Shown in pieces: positions 32,939-45,963 of a DNA stretch of 64,000 bases. The position numbers were made by a program, and so were the translations under genes. Source of the DNA: Ceratotherium simum simum. Taxonomy: Eukaryota; Chordata; Mammalia; Perissodactyla; Rhinocerotidae. Below the pieces are notes generated by a model. The model was not told where the DNA came from, made no database searches, and was given only the letters and a program-made list of their open reading frames with translations. The stretch is from assembly GCF_000283155.1 (NCBI RefSeq), contig NW_004454179.1:10256661-10320660 (forward strand), written 5' to 3'. How positions within the stretch are numbered: the stretch's first letter is position 1; each line of letters starts with the position of its first letter.

Positions 32939-33949
32939 TGAGCCAGCCACCAGGGGCTGCAGGGCAGGACTGCAGCTCCCAGCTCCTGCCCACCAGGGCA
33001 GCTCCCAGCACTGGGTCTTGGTTCTTTCTCCAGCCTCCACCCTTCCTCCCTGCTCCAGACCCATAGTCCTTTGGGCAGGGAGAGGGGACCTGGAGGCAGA
33101 GAGATGGACAGACAGACAGGGCTGTCTCTAGCTCAGGGCTGCATATTCCCTGCCAGGCTTCTCCCACGGCGTCCTGGAAATGAATCCAAGTGTTTGTGGT
33201 AATTAAGACTCCAAGATTACGCGCCTTGGTATCTAGAGACAATCACAGCCCACAGCCGAAGCCGTTAAAATGACCAGTGTCTATTCATTGCTTCCAAACA
33301 GACTTTGCTTTCTGAAGGCACGCTCCCTTCCCCAGGGGCAACCACCTGTCCTGGCTCCGCCACCCTCCCTTCCAGCTCCCACAAAGCTTGCCTCCTGGGA
33401 GCCTGGGCCTTGCTAGCCAGCTTCACACAAATTTCCAGGCTAGAAGCACAAGTATCCAGGCCTGTAGAGCAAACGCCAACCACCAGCCAGCAATTGGCAG
33501 GGACTGGACGAGGAGCTGGACAAGGAGTGGGATGCCAGGCAGGAAGGGAGAGCTCTGGACCCTGAGGCTGAACCTTAGGAGATGCCTCCAGCCACCTAGG
33601 GTGCCTGTCCAGGCCTGAGCCGGCACTGATGACAGGCTCAGGCACACAGTGACAACAACAGGCTGGAGTCAGCTCGATATATAGTAGCACAAGATAAGCT
33701 CCCAATCCCCAAGCCACTCCAGTGTGCTGTCTGGGAGAACACATGGGCACACTCCATGTATGCACAGCCGGCCAGTGTGCACATGTGGCTATCTGTGGTG
33801 GGTACAGCGCATAAAAACAGCACTTAGACGGCAGAACCCAGGATGGCTTCAACTTCACAGAGCTGTGCAACCCGACATCACCAGAGACCCTGTACAAGTT
33901 CCAGACAGCCTTGGCCAGCCTTTCAACTCCTGCCCCTCGTTTTAAGGCA

Positions 33950-34330
33950 AATCCCCAAATGAGAAGAAGGCTGTGGGTTTCATTCCCATGTTATTCTTTG
34001 CACTCTTCATAGGCTCATTATCAGGGCAACTAATAATTCAGATGGTGCCTTTTTCTGAAACTGGCATCACATATTAAGGTTTTTTTTTTAATATTTTGCA
34101 AATGATATGGAATTATCCCAAATCATCCTGAAAACAGCAGGTAAAATTAGCTGGTAGAATGTACCTTGGCTAAAGAAGATTCCCTCTGCCACATTCCTGC
34201 TGTAACGTACTGCGAGGCAACCCCAGAAATTATCCCAGTGTGTGCCATCTGTATTAAAATGGTTATTCAGTTATGAACAGGGTAACATAATACTGATCAG
34301 CTAATTATACACCCTCCGAAAACCCTCCAG
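33950..34330. promoter_or_regulatory. AT-rich block in intron 3, possible enhancer
   Basis: A unique AT-rich segment of about 380 bases with gcaactaataattcag, tattttgcaaatgatatgg, gtaaaattagctgg and cagctaattatacacc. Neighbouring DNA is GC-rich and repeat-free. Conservation not tested. Confidence 0.35.
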
Positions 34331-37300
34331 CTCCCTGGGCCTGGCTCAGCTAGGTATTGAAAGCATAGCGGTTTGACATTCAGACACCTTCCGAAGGAGC
34401 TGGAGAGAGAGGCTGAGAGGCGTTTGCATTTAAAAGCCGGAGGAGGAAGCTGGGGAAGCTTTGCGGCTGGGGCAGGAGTGGCGGTTAGGGAAGAAAAGGG
34501 GACAAAGCATTGTTTTCTGAGCCATCAGAGACTCAGCCTCTTGGCTGGCTGCTGGTTCTGGGAGTGAGTTGGAACCTCGGTCTTGGGAGGAGAGCAGCCT
34601 TGCTCAGGAGCCACGTTGCTGGGACTGGGTGCTGGTGTTCTGGAGAACATTAGAGAGAAATGCTTGTTGTCAGTGATAGGATTTTCAAGTCTTTGGAGGA
34701 ACCCAAGTCATGTATGGTTAAGGCAGTTTGCTTCTCTTGATGGGTGGAGAATCAGCAATCAAGGCAGGTGTGGTGGTGTCACCCCTTTGCAAGCACCCCT
34801 TGTCCTCCCTCTTCCCAATGTATACCCCTCGCTGGCTGAGGTGTTTTGGGAAGCCGGCTTATGCAAAAGTGTGAGAATGCTCTCATCCTGAAAAGTCATG
34901 GAGAGCAGGGGACAGGTGACCCAGGATCAAGTCCCAGAGACCTTGAGGTGCGCCCACCAGAATTGGGAGAAAGTAGAATAGTGAGCTGTGAGTGGGATGA
35001 GTGGGAGAAAGAATGCCTCAGCTTGACAGCTCAGATAGCTGCAGAATCTTCTCAGTGAGGAGCCCCATCACCTGAGGGGCATGGAAGCTTCCTTTGGGTG
35101 TGGAGAAACAGCCATCTGTGGGCAGGTGTTGCTGGAGATGGAGAGGGCGTGGGAGGAGAGGAACAGGGAGGCCCCTGGCAGCTTGGGCAGCCAGCCCTGG
35201 ATCCACATTTAGGATTCTCGGCTTGCTTTGTCAACAAGGAGAAGTCGGGGCATTCTTGATTTTGCTTTGGGACAGATTCTTACTGCGGTTCATATTTTTG
35301 GAAAGAATTCTAGGGGCTTCCCAGTGTGCTGCTGAGTCGGGCTGGAGAGATATACCTGGGCCCCACGCCCTTAGCTTCATCCCTTTAGGTGCTTTGCTCC
35401 GAAAGGGGAAGGTTCATCTGAGATGCATTGTTTCACCCTAAACCCTAATTAAGGCAGGATGTTTCTGCTGGCAATGGTGATACCAGGAACTTTGTGAATT
35501 CTTACCCGCTGTAGGAAAAGCCTAGAGATTTTCTTCTATGCAGAAAGTGTGGCGCACTGGGGAACGAGTGATCCTTGAGTTTAGAGCTTTACTGTTGGTG
35601 AGGTGCCCACTTGTGTTGGGTACTTTATAACCAACATGAGTAAGGGTGTGCATGTGCCGGTGGTTGGCAAGAAAGGAAGTCCACACATGCTCACCCACCT
35701 GAGCCAAATCGTAAAGTTTTTCATCTTCTCCCCCCCAAAAACAGATGCTGCCGCTGCACTTAAAATATGCTGTTACGGTTATATACTAAATTGCTTTTCA
35801 TGCTTTAAAAGTGGTTTTGGCTTTCTCTGATCCTGTTGCGATAACGGCTCGGACATCAAACCCTCATTCTCCATTGGCAAATCCTCATAGAAATACCTCT
35901 CTGAGGCAACAGAGTAGGTCAGGGAGGCCTCCCAATCCCACTCTCACCCCTAGAGACCACTGTCAAAACTTCAGAGGGTTGACTGGATTGCTTAGCATGT
36001 GGAATTTATCTGAATCATTCTCAATATTGGGTCACTGCCGCTGTAGAGGGTGGGTGTTTATAAGCAGGTGACTTGAGATTGAAACCTGGTGTGGGAGATG
36101 GCCAGGAGAGGGAAAAGATGGAGGGAGATCCATGCTACTAAAAGGGGGAAAAGCCTCCTAGTTACATGGCTGAGCAATTGACTAGGAGGAAGGATTTACC
36201 TGATTATATGCCAAAGTCTTCTGGTTTGGCTGTTGCTCTGGGCAGGGAATACAGCTACGTTGAAAGGACAGGCACAAACTTCAGATAGAGTCTAGGGTTA
36301 TTGAAGATCCCCTGAGAGCACTCTCTTGGATTGAGCTGACAAGAAGGCCATTGCTCTCTTAACTTTTTCAGCCTGCCCTACACTCTTTGGGATCAGGGCA
36401 CTCCCTGCCCCTAGATCTTTGGATTGGACTCTTCCAGAGCCAATTTCTCACTGATCACCTGCTACCCACACTGTCTCTTAGCCTGTTTGGCTCTAAGTGA
36501 GAGCCAAGCATTCATTCTCCTAGCAGTGACAACGCTGGCTTCAAGAGGGCTACAGCCCCATTGCTGTTAAAGAATTCCATCCTGTGTCATTCGCAGGTCT
36601 TCATCAGAGGTCTGGCAGTGGGGTGACGGTGGTCTACCAGCTGTTCATTCAAAGACCTTTCCAGATAAGCTGGGAACCACTCCTCCTAGCCAAGGGAATG
36701 CTGAAGACATGTTCAGGGCTGGGGTCTGTATCTCTCTCTCTGAAACTCAGGTTCTAGAACATTGCACGTTTGACTCTTGGACCTGGCTTGGCATGAAGCT
36801 GGGCCAGAGGGGCAGCATTGCCTGCCACATCTCTAAACCCTTGCAGCTGTTTGGTGGTCAGGGCTGTTGGTCTCATGGCCAAGAGCCGAGGCTAGTTTGT
36901 GGACTAAGAAGAAGACTTCTCCCCACAGAGGAATGGGAGAAATGAGGAGAGAGAACTTGCCTTCTGTGGCCCTGGGCCTACTAGCCCGAGACACAGCAGA
37001 CAGACATGCCAATTTCCGTCTGAGAAGCGTTGCTCGCTTCTCTTTCCCCAGAGAGGGTCTCCTGCTGCCGAGGTTGCCCTTCATTAGAATAACATGTGAA
37101 CTGGTCATGACTGTTGGTCTTCTTATTCCTTAAAATGAGCTGGAGTTGTCCTCCTGAAAAGCAATCTTTGTTCTCTTAGTTATTTTAGACTTCTTGGCCA
37201 GCAGTCTCATTGGTCTGACTGTTTCCCTGTTGGCTGGCTCAGAGTGGGCGGTCAGGCCACAAAATGGCTTTCAGGTGAGAGCAGTGGCTGTTTGCCCTGA

Positions 37301-37415
37301 GTTTGTACCTGACCTGGCAACTCTTGAAAAGAGGAAGACAGGAGAGGTTGTCCCTAATGAAAGCTCCAGGTGGGTTTTGGAGGGTGATGCAAAGAAAGAA
37401 AGAGAGGGAATACCC

Positions 37416-37445
37416 TAAATAAATAAATAAATAAATAAATAAATA
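37416..37445. repeat. (AAAT)n microsatellite
   Basis: Seven to eight perfect aaat units. Confidence 0.9.
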
Positions 37446-37459
37446 GTGTCCCAACTATT

Positions 37460-37800
37460 CTGAGAACTCAATAAAACAATCACATCAAATATGAAGAGGC
37501 ATAAATCTTGTGTCTGCAGAGGTAACCTACTCAATTGCTTTTACTATCGCTCAGGCTGCCTCCATTTATTACCGTGCACAGCCTGGCCAAAGGAGGTTGC
37601 ATGGAGGGTGGTCTCCAGTGCAATCCTACACCCCAAGAGGCAACAATCAGCCCATACAGCCAGGGATTTCGGTGGGAGCTCGGAAAGGGCCCATCTGTCT
37701 GCATGAAAACCAATCAATAACTCTGTAACCAGAGCCCTTGTCACAGGCAAATGGACAACACAACAGTTCAATACAGGGGCCACAGGGAGAATTAGCCAAA
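37460..37800. promoter_or_regulatory. unique block in intron 3, possible enhancer
   Basis: Non-repetitive sequence with acaatcacatcaaatatg (37478), actcaattgcttttac (37529) and aaaccaatcaataactctg (37708). Weakly supported; listed because it is distinct from the repeats around it. Confidence 0.2.
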
Positions 37801-40081
37801 TGGAGATGGGGCCAGGCAGGAGCAGCCCCTGGAGAAGGGAAACGGAGTGCCTGGAGAAGGGAATATTGGGGAGGGAGTGGGATGTGGCAAGGAGAGAGCA
37901 AGGGCTTTGTGTGCATATTGGCACAAGGGGGGAATTGTGCAAAGTAGATCCAGGGGATAAGAGGCATGGTTGGAAGTTGGGGCAGGAGCGAATAGTTGGG
38001 AAACAGACTTGTTCTGGTGCACTTGGGATAGTGTGGTTGTATATGTGATGGTATGTGTTGAGGACAGGAATATTACGGCTTCCAGAGAAAGAGTAGCAAT
38101 AGTAGTAACTGGTGCAGAAGATGAATCACCACCACCAAGAGCCTGCATCTGAAGAGGGGGCTCCTTATGAGCCCACATGGGATGGAGTCCTGCTTCCCAG
38201 TCTTCTCAGCAGGACTGACAAAGGGACACCGTAAACCAGGGGCTCCACTGTCTGCTCCCAGCTTCCAAGATCTCCAGCTCTAGGTACTCTGCAGCTTTGC
38301 CCCTTAATGCTCAGGTCTGTTCTTAGTCCTTCCTTGTTGCTACCTGGAGTTGGAGTTTTATATTAAGAGGAAACTCTGTATGCTGGAAAGAATTTCTTTT
38401 TCACTTCCTGTTCTTTAAAAGAATTCAGTAAAGGGTGCTAACCTGGCCTGCCAATTCCCTGGATCGCTGCTCTTTCTTCTCATACCCACCTGCCTCCAGG
38501 TTCAGATTCTTGCAGGGAAAGTTTCTTGAGTTCAGATTCATGCAGCAGAAGCAGTTCAGGTGCAGCTCTGGCCAGTGCAGCTTCCCGAGCCCTGTGGGTG
38601 AGCCCAGAGGAGAGAGAAGGGCCCCTGACAGATCCGAGGAGTGGCAAACAGTGTCTTACAATCAATGCCCAAATAACAAGTAAAGTATGAAACAGGTGGG
38701 AAATTAAATGGCCTTGGGTTTATCTGTCTACTACTAAACTACTGGATTGAGATGTTTTTCTCCCATTGAACAGGTTGTTTTGGTGCTACAAAGGTGCAGC
38801 TTGAATATATTCACATTGGTTGATAGGCATAGAGGTTGATATCTTCAGGGCATGTGGATTTGTGTGTGTTTGTGCCTACCTGTGTCTGCCCTTGGGTAAA
38901 AGGGCTCTGAGGCCAAGAAGAGGAAAGGGAGGAAGGCCCAAAGGATCTGACTTGTAGTCACAGATAAAGGCCAGATGCTTTGTCCTTGGACCCATCAGGT
39001 CAATCAGTGGGGCAGTCATTGGGCCACTGGGTTGCAGTAATAGGGCTGGACTGGAGATTCCTCATTTCGTAACTGGGCAAACTGGGGCCAAATTTTCCTT
39101 CAATTTTTATTTGTGCTATAACATTCCACAGTCCGGTTAGCCCCCAATAAGAGGGGCTTTGCTGCAGTGATGGCACCTTTGTGATGGAGAGCTGTGTGAT
39201 CAGCTGTCTGTCTTTGCTTCAACGCTTGAGTCTCAGCCCAGTTGGCAGAACTAGTTAGGGACCAACTGCAGAAGCAGCCAAGAAGATGCTCTTCCTCGTG
39301 CATCCCCTTCCTGCAGAGTTGTAGTGGAGTGACCCACCAAGGGACCTGCAGGTCCTCCCAGCAGGAGGCATGGCAGCAGCCCTGGGACACAGTCATTGGC
39401 AGAGCTTTCCTAAGGGCCAGGCCCCAGGGCCAGCCTCCAAATCCTTCCCCAGTAATCCAGGTACCAGGAAATAAGGAAGAAGCTGTATGTAAGAAACGCA
39501 TAGCTGGGGACTGGAGGAGGCTTGGACACCAGGCGGGGCATGACGGCAGAGGCAGGGGCCTGGGGCCTCATGGGAGGGTGGAGCCTGAGCATAGGGGAGC
39601 TCTTGGGGGTGTGGGAAACCAGAGGAGAATGACATGGGACTGGAGAAGAAGGAGCAAGGCCCCATGTAGACCTTAGAACTCTCATGTAGGAGAGGAAGGC
39701 ATGTAGGAGGGAGGAGGGAGACAGGAGAGGCCATAGGGCCAGGTTCCTCTTGTAGCTCATCCTCAACAACCACAAAAATAACTGGACTCTTTCTTTTGGT
39801 TTTTGAGAGAATATGATAAAGAGATATTTTGTGTTTTTCGTGTGTGAGAGAGACTGAGAGTCGTCGGCATTCTAGAGAGGTTCAGGTTTATTGTAGGGAT
39901 GTGGGGGGAGTAGTGTCCAGAAGTCCAGACTGGCAAGAAATGTGTTAGTGAGGGACAGTGATGGAGATGACCTGTGGCTGCAGGGGTCACAGGCACAAAT
40001 GTCCTCCAGGACAAAGGTGGTGAGAGCTGGACCAACAGGAGCTGGAGTGCGCAGGCCCAGCCTAGAGGGCAGTAAGATTTG

Positions 40082-40420
40082 TTTTTTTGGTTTTTTGTTG
40101 TTGTTGTTGTTGTTGTTGTTTTGTGTGTGTGTGAGGATGATCAGCCCTGAGCTAACATCCATGCTAATCCTCCTCTTTTTGCTGAGGAAGACTGGCTCTG
40201 AGCTAACATCTAACATCTATCGTCAATCCTCCTCCTTTTGTTTCCCCAAAGCCCCAGGAGATAGTTGTATGTCATAGTTGCACATCCTTCTAGCTGCTGT
40301 ATGTGGGACGTGGCCTCAGCATGGCCGGAGAAGCGGTGCTTCAGTGAGCGCCCGGCATCCGAACCCAGGCCTCCAGTAGCGGAGCACGCGCACTTAACCG
40401 CTAAGCCATGGGGCCGGCCC
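40082..40420 (-). mobile_element. ERE-type SINE, copy 2 (long subtype)
   Basis: The right end is ccatggggccggccc, the reverse of the ERE head, and the left end is a (TTG)n/(GT)n tail. Internally it has gagctaacatcc and aggaagactggctctgagc, and a segment absent from the short subtype (atagttgtatgtcatagttg). An 8-bp target-site duplication aagatttg lies at 40074-40081 and 40421-40428. Confidence 0.9.
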
Positions 40421-43194
40421 AAGATTTGGTTTTTAAAAACTCTGTGCTGGTCAAATAAAACACATCTTCAGGCCTGATTCAGTTCATGGGCCAGCGGTCT
40501 GCAGCCCCTGGTCTGTGTAACTGGACATAACTTATCTCTCTGCTTCAGAGCAGAGCAGTAGTAGCCTCAATGCAGGTGCAGGGGAATGTGACATTTCCTG
40601 AGCCCTTGAGTCCAGAAGGCCTTGAGGAAGGGAGGTGGGGAGAGAAACTCCCTACAGCTAGGGGAGGAGAGGGTGAGATGCGGATGGAAAGGGAAGGACA
40701 AAAGTAAGGATGGGGACTGGGAGAGTGAGGGAGGTGATGGAGTTGAGGGGTAGAAAGGAGGGTCTAGAACTGGCTCTGCCTTGCCAAGTTGGCTTGGGAA
40801 TGGAGCGTATGGTGCGAGTGCAGAGCGGGGAACTACAGAAGCTTGAAAAGGAGGGATTGGAGCCCTCTTATCTGAGCCAAGGCCTTTGATAGCCCTGCAA
40901 GGTCTTGGAGGTGACTGGAGAGAGCCAGACCTCTGGGCGGCTGGTAGACCAGGCTGGTGGGGGCCTGAGGGGAGGCTCAGAGGTGGTAAAGCAGAAAAGG
41001 CAAGGCCAGCCAGGGAGGAGAAAGGTAGCAGAGCAAAGGAAGTGGCATAGCGGTAAAGTTGCAGGCCCTGGAGCTCACAGCCGGCCGCCTGCACCAGGCT
41101 GTGCCCTCATGGCAGGCCCGCCGGCTGTGGCTGTGGGCTGCTGCAGTGCGGTTGCTCCAGCCTGGTTCCTGGCAGAAGGGAGAGTGGGAGAGAGGCCAAG
41201 AGGAAGGGAGGGAGGTCCACGTTTCCTGGGTCTTCCAGATTAGAGCCCCCTCCACCTGGGAGCCTCTAACCACTTTGCTCTGGACTTCCTCCTCCGCCTG
41301 CCTTCAGCCCCGCCCAAATTTCTCTGCAGTGAGCTCCCTCTGCAGCCATCCAAGAACAGAGGAAGCCAGAGGACACGACAGGGAGCTCCTGGCAGCTCTT
41401 GGCAGGAGGAGGAGAAAGGCTGTGAAACAGGGCAGCAGGCTGGAAGGGGAACTGTACCCACCTTGTAGGCACAATGAGGTGAAGATATAGAGAGAAGGAC
41501 TCAGAGGATTGGGGGCGGGGTGGTGGCAGGAAGGGAACAGTGGCCCTAGAGCTTGAGCAAATGGGAGCACTGGGGGCAGCTTTCCCTGGTCCTGATGCTC
41601 CCTCGTGGCCCAGAGTCATTGCTGGGCTGGCGAAGGAAGTTGAAGGAAACCAAGAGCCTCGTGGGCAGTATCTGGCCTGACAGGCCTCAGAGATGCTCAG
41701 GGAGGAGGTCCTCATTCTGCCCTTTATCCTGTGACCTTTTATCCTAATTCTAGAGGACAAGATGGTGCCTGCCTTGTGTGTTGTACCAAGAGAAGTTGGT
41801 GACTATGTGTTGGGGGCCTTTGTGTGGCTCTGTTTTGGAGAGAGTGTGGGCTCATGATATCTTGCTGAGCCTGGCATTCATGCCCTGAGAAGCTGTCTCA
41901 ATGGCCCTGGCATTCCGGGGAGCTCTTCAAAGGAGTCAGTCTTGTCGAACAGGGAGCTAGTGGTTTGCTCTTCAGAGAGTTTCCAGCTGAAGGCATTGTT
42001 TGGTCCCAGAACGAAAGCCTCTGCCATCACATGGACAGCCTGCCTGTTGAGGGTGTCAGAATACATTATCCGGAGAGCGCGGGGTTGAATGGACGGTAGA
42101 TGTCCTGATGGGTTGATGTTAGGGGTCTTGTCAGGTACAACAGAGGGTCCCGACACATTTAGTCTGTGTGCGTGCCAGGTGCATTTGCTCTGCTAGAGGT
42201 GAGGGTGCAGAGTTGTGTATGAAGCTGGGTAGTGGGTGTGTGTAACACACTACTAGGAAAACTGGTAGCAGCTGCTTGGTTTGTGTCTGCTGAGGTCCTC
42301 AAAGGGAGTATGCGTTTAGGTAGGGACAAAGGTCAAGCTATTTATCTCCTTTTATCAACTGCAGAGAGAATAATTCCCCCCTCCCCCCATCCCTCACCCT
42401 TTCCTTCCTCCCTCTCCTCCTCATTACCCAGGTTAGCTGGTTTGGGTTAGGAGGCCAATCTCAGTAGACTCTAACTGAAGAGTGAAGAGAATTTGATAAG
42501 ATAAGGAAGGCCATCCTTCCTCTAGGGACCAGTAGAGGTTTCACGTTCCCCAACTCCACTCTGTTTCCCTAGGGCAGGCCTTCTGCTGACTGTGACTCTC
42601 TGGCTCTGGGAGAGCCAGAGAGAAGGAGGTATCCCTGGGGCTGACACTTGGGTTCCTTTCCCCGGTCACCATGGGCCCGGGAGGGGCAGTCTAACAGAGC
42701 CCCGGATGAGAGAGGAAAAGAGGGCAGAAGAAAGATGGCTGAAGACAGGAGAAGAGAAGTGAGAGCCAGGTGTGATTGGCCAGCCCCAGCGAAAGCCTGT
42801 TTTTGGCCGTGGAAATAGACTGAGTAGGTGTGTTGGGAAGGGACTTCTTTTTTCATTCAGAATCTTTTCATTTTTCAGAAGAGACTCTGAAGCCTTTTAG
42901 CCAATCTGCTGGGCTGAATGCTCAGTTCTTTGCAGAGGGTGCAGCGCTGGCTCAGGTCCAGCTCCTCCGAGAAGTCGTGTTCACGCTCACTCTTACGCCT
43001 CCTGCGCTCCCACCCCAGCACATACACTTCACTTCTTCCCCAGCCCTCACTTTCCCTTGCTCCAACTGGGTAATTCCTGTCCCCAGGGAGACAGCCTGGA
43101 GGGTAGTGCAGACTGCTTAGGAGGTGACATCCCAGGGTGTGTACAAGAAAAAGTTGAGAGAAATTCATTTCATGGCCAGTGGCTGCTTAGAAAA

Positions 43195-43380
43195 GGCGAT
43201 TCCAGCATACGAATGTGATAAATGTTAACTGAGCATTAATCGCATTAAAGAGGGCCCTATAAACTTTTCATTTCTAATTAAATTCGTCCAGTGATGCTGC
43301 CCAAGCGAGTACTCTGGGCCTTTGTTTATGTGGAAAATTAAAATGCAAATACAATGGGATTTATTTCCAGGAGTGGAGTG
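43195..43380. promoter_or_regulatory. AT-rich block in intron 3 with octamer and SOX-type motif, possible enhancer
   Basis: Contains gagcattaatcgcattaaag, ttctaattaaattcg, and ATGCAAAT (43343-43350) directly followed by ACAATGG (43351-43357). It is AT-rich, non-repetitive and sharply bounded, ending in ttatttccag. This is the most enhancer-like block of intron 3 by eye. Confidence 0.45.
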
Positions 43381-44649
43381 ATGGGCTGGCCCCTATGGCT
43401 ATTGGTCTCCAGGCCTGTCAGGCCAGGTAACTGCTTCTTTGGAGGTGCCGGCCCCCTTGGGGCACATTCTAGTGTGAAGGGAGAGGCCAGAGTTCAAAGT
43501 CAAATAAAGGTAGAATGAGGAGAAGGTGTGGAAAGAATTGAAGAGAAGGAGAAAAGGCAATAGATGATCTGGAAACACAGGGAGGCATTGTCCTGGTTTC
43601 CCACCTTCCTCCTCCAACTCGCACCTCTAGGAGAAGAGCCCCCCAAACCTTGCTTATGAATAATGTCATCGCAAGCCTCCTCTGCAGCTCTGGGATGAAA
43701 GGTGTGTGTGGGAGGGAGAATTTGGAGGAAGTTGCCCTGCTGGGCATATATGGACCTGCTCCTGAAAGAACCAAGTGGTCATCAGCAGGGAGGGCCCAGG
43801 GCCTGCATTTATCTCCGGCAGTCTGAGGGTCAGCTGCTGTCCACATCATGGTTTTACTGGGCTCTTCCTGCCAGTGCCAAGCGGCAGTGACACAGGGCAG
43901 TGGAGCATAGAGGCACAAACCGAGGACACCATGCATGCACGCCCGCATGCACACAGCCTTCTCGCACGTATGGAGAGCCGGTCGCTCATAAGAATAAACA
44001 AATGTCCCTTCCGGGGAGTTCTTTAGTGCCATGATCCCTTTGATAAAAGTGGTAACCCTAAATACTATTGAGTGGAACAATCTAAAGTTCCTCTTTACTG
44101 AAAGATAAATTAAGTCGAGTGGAGAGAAAACCTGTGTAAGAAAAAGCATTTGGGTATGTCAGTAAAGACACTGAAAGATCGCTCTGCTGCTCTGTGGATA
44201 AGGAAGTTGTAAATAGCGTTAAAAAGTAGAGAGGGAAAGAAAATGAAAGTAGGAGAGATGACAAAAGGCGGAGCACTAAATCACAAATAGGGGTACAAGT
44301 ACAAAGTCACAGACCAGATTTATGCCAAGCTTTGCAAAATCTATAGCTTGGACTGACGCTACGTAGAGATACCAAGAGTGCAGACATGCAGGCGCCCGGA
44401 AGGTGGATGAGGCTGTGTCAGTATGAAGAGGGTGGATTGGCCACAACGTGGGCTCTCTGTACTGGACACTGGGACTGATCCCTCAGCTCCGCTATGCAGG
44501 GATCTGATCCAGTAGGGTTCTGTAGACAGTTGAGGATACAGTCTTATAAGGTTTTTAAAGGTCTTTAAGCACACGAGTCTCTTGTGAGCTGGGTCCACGT
44601 TCTAATGGATCTCCAAGGTGGCAACCCGTTCCCAGAACAGTCTGCTTGA

Positions 44650-44920
44650 CTAGTTTTGTCGAATAACTGCCACCCCTGCCCTCTTTCATCTGTTTTCTTC
44701 TGGGTTATTCTTTTCCTCTGTAGTGTTCACAAGTGTATGTCTCTTGGAAATGCAAGAGCACTTGCTGACAAACAGGTTAATGACCGTGGCAACTCCCAAA
44801 TACCTGGATGAAAACCAAAACCTTAAGTCAATCATCTATAAAGGTTGTCAATGTGATGCCAAATATCTGGCGATTTAGAGACGTCTACATAATTGATTGA
44901 ATGTCTTAGTTTTTATCCAG
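44650..44920. promoter_or_regulatory. AT-rich block in intron 3, possible enhancer
   Basis: Unique sequence with acaggttaatgaccg (44773), aagtcaatcatctataaagg and tacataattgattgaatg (44887). Conservation not tested. Confidence 0.3.
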
Positions 44921-45269
44921 GCACAGCATCAATATCCATTTTCATTTCCTTGGGAAACACCTGTTTTCAGAGGAAAATACTCTAAGAAATAAAGTGATGT
45001 GGTTAGAAAGCATCTTTGATGCATTTGAATCTCATTCCTTGTTTGAAGGAAGGCTGGGCTTGGCCCGAAAGTCAAGTGGAGAGCTGATGCTTAGAGCATT
45101 TAGGGTCTGAACAAGCACAGCCGGTGAACACTTTCCCCTGAAAGTTGGTTGGGAGGACAAATCCCTTTGTCCAAATAAGCTTAAGCTATCAATTAGGCCC
45201 GGCTTCCATTGGGGAATCCACTTGGCCATCTTAAAGGAGAATATCAGGGTTCTTAGTAGATATGGTGTT

Positions 45270-45345
45270 TCATTCATTTATTCTTTCATTCATCCATTCA
45301 GAAAACCTTTGCTAAGCACCTGCCATGTGCCAGACAATTCACATA
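45270..45345 (-). repeat. L2/MIR 3'-end fragment
   Basis: tcattcatttattctttcattcatccattc followed by gctaagcacctgccatgtgccagac is the reversed 3' end of an old LINE/SINE. Confidence 0.5.
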
Positions 45346-45354
45346 AACCTATGT

Positions 45355-45612
45355 GGCATAGAAAATGTGAGAAAGCAGGCTCTGGAGAGAAATTGCCAGA
45401 ATTTGAATCTTGCTTCCCTCCTCAAGGGCTGCATGGTTACGGGTAAATATCATCTCCTCTCTGGACCTCAGTTTCCTCACTCATCTAATGTGGGGATGAT
45501 CGTATAGCGCCTCATAGGTTCTCATGAGGGTTATATGAGTTAATCCAAACGAACCTGCTTAGAATTGCACCTAACAGATATCAAGTGCTCATCAAATGTT
45601 ATTTATTGTTAT
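45355..45612 (+). repeat. MIR SINE
   Basis: gcaggctctggagagaaattgcc, gacctcagtttcctcactcatctaatgtgggg, gagggttatatgagttaa and gtgctcatcaaatgtta match MIR end to end. Confidence 0.7.
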
Positions 45613-45928
45613 GGCAATAGTAATCCTCAAGTGTATATTTCTGGTTATGTGTCCCTGTCAATGTGTGTGAGTTCTGGCTTGTGTGTGCATAAATATTGAA
45701 ATCTTTTAAATAAAAAAGCTTGAGGAGCCAAAAGGATATTGTGTGAACAGAATTACGTATCATGATTGCGACTGGGAATTGTGGTCCCCTATGAGCCAAG
45801 CTGGATTTAGGAAGGGGGCCTGCTCTGTGTACCTGCAGGGGAAAAAACTCTATGACTCAGTTATCTGACTGTTGAACAGAATTAGTCAGATAATTGCCCC
45901 CTTTGTCAACTTTAAAAGCCCAGCCTCT

Positions 45929-45929
<1 letters not shown>

Positions 45930-45961
<32 letters not shown>
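45930..45961. repeat. (GT)n microsatellite
   Basis: Sixteen uninterrupted GT units. Confidence 0.95.
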
Positions 45962-45963
<2 letters not shown>

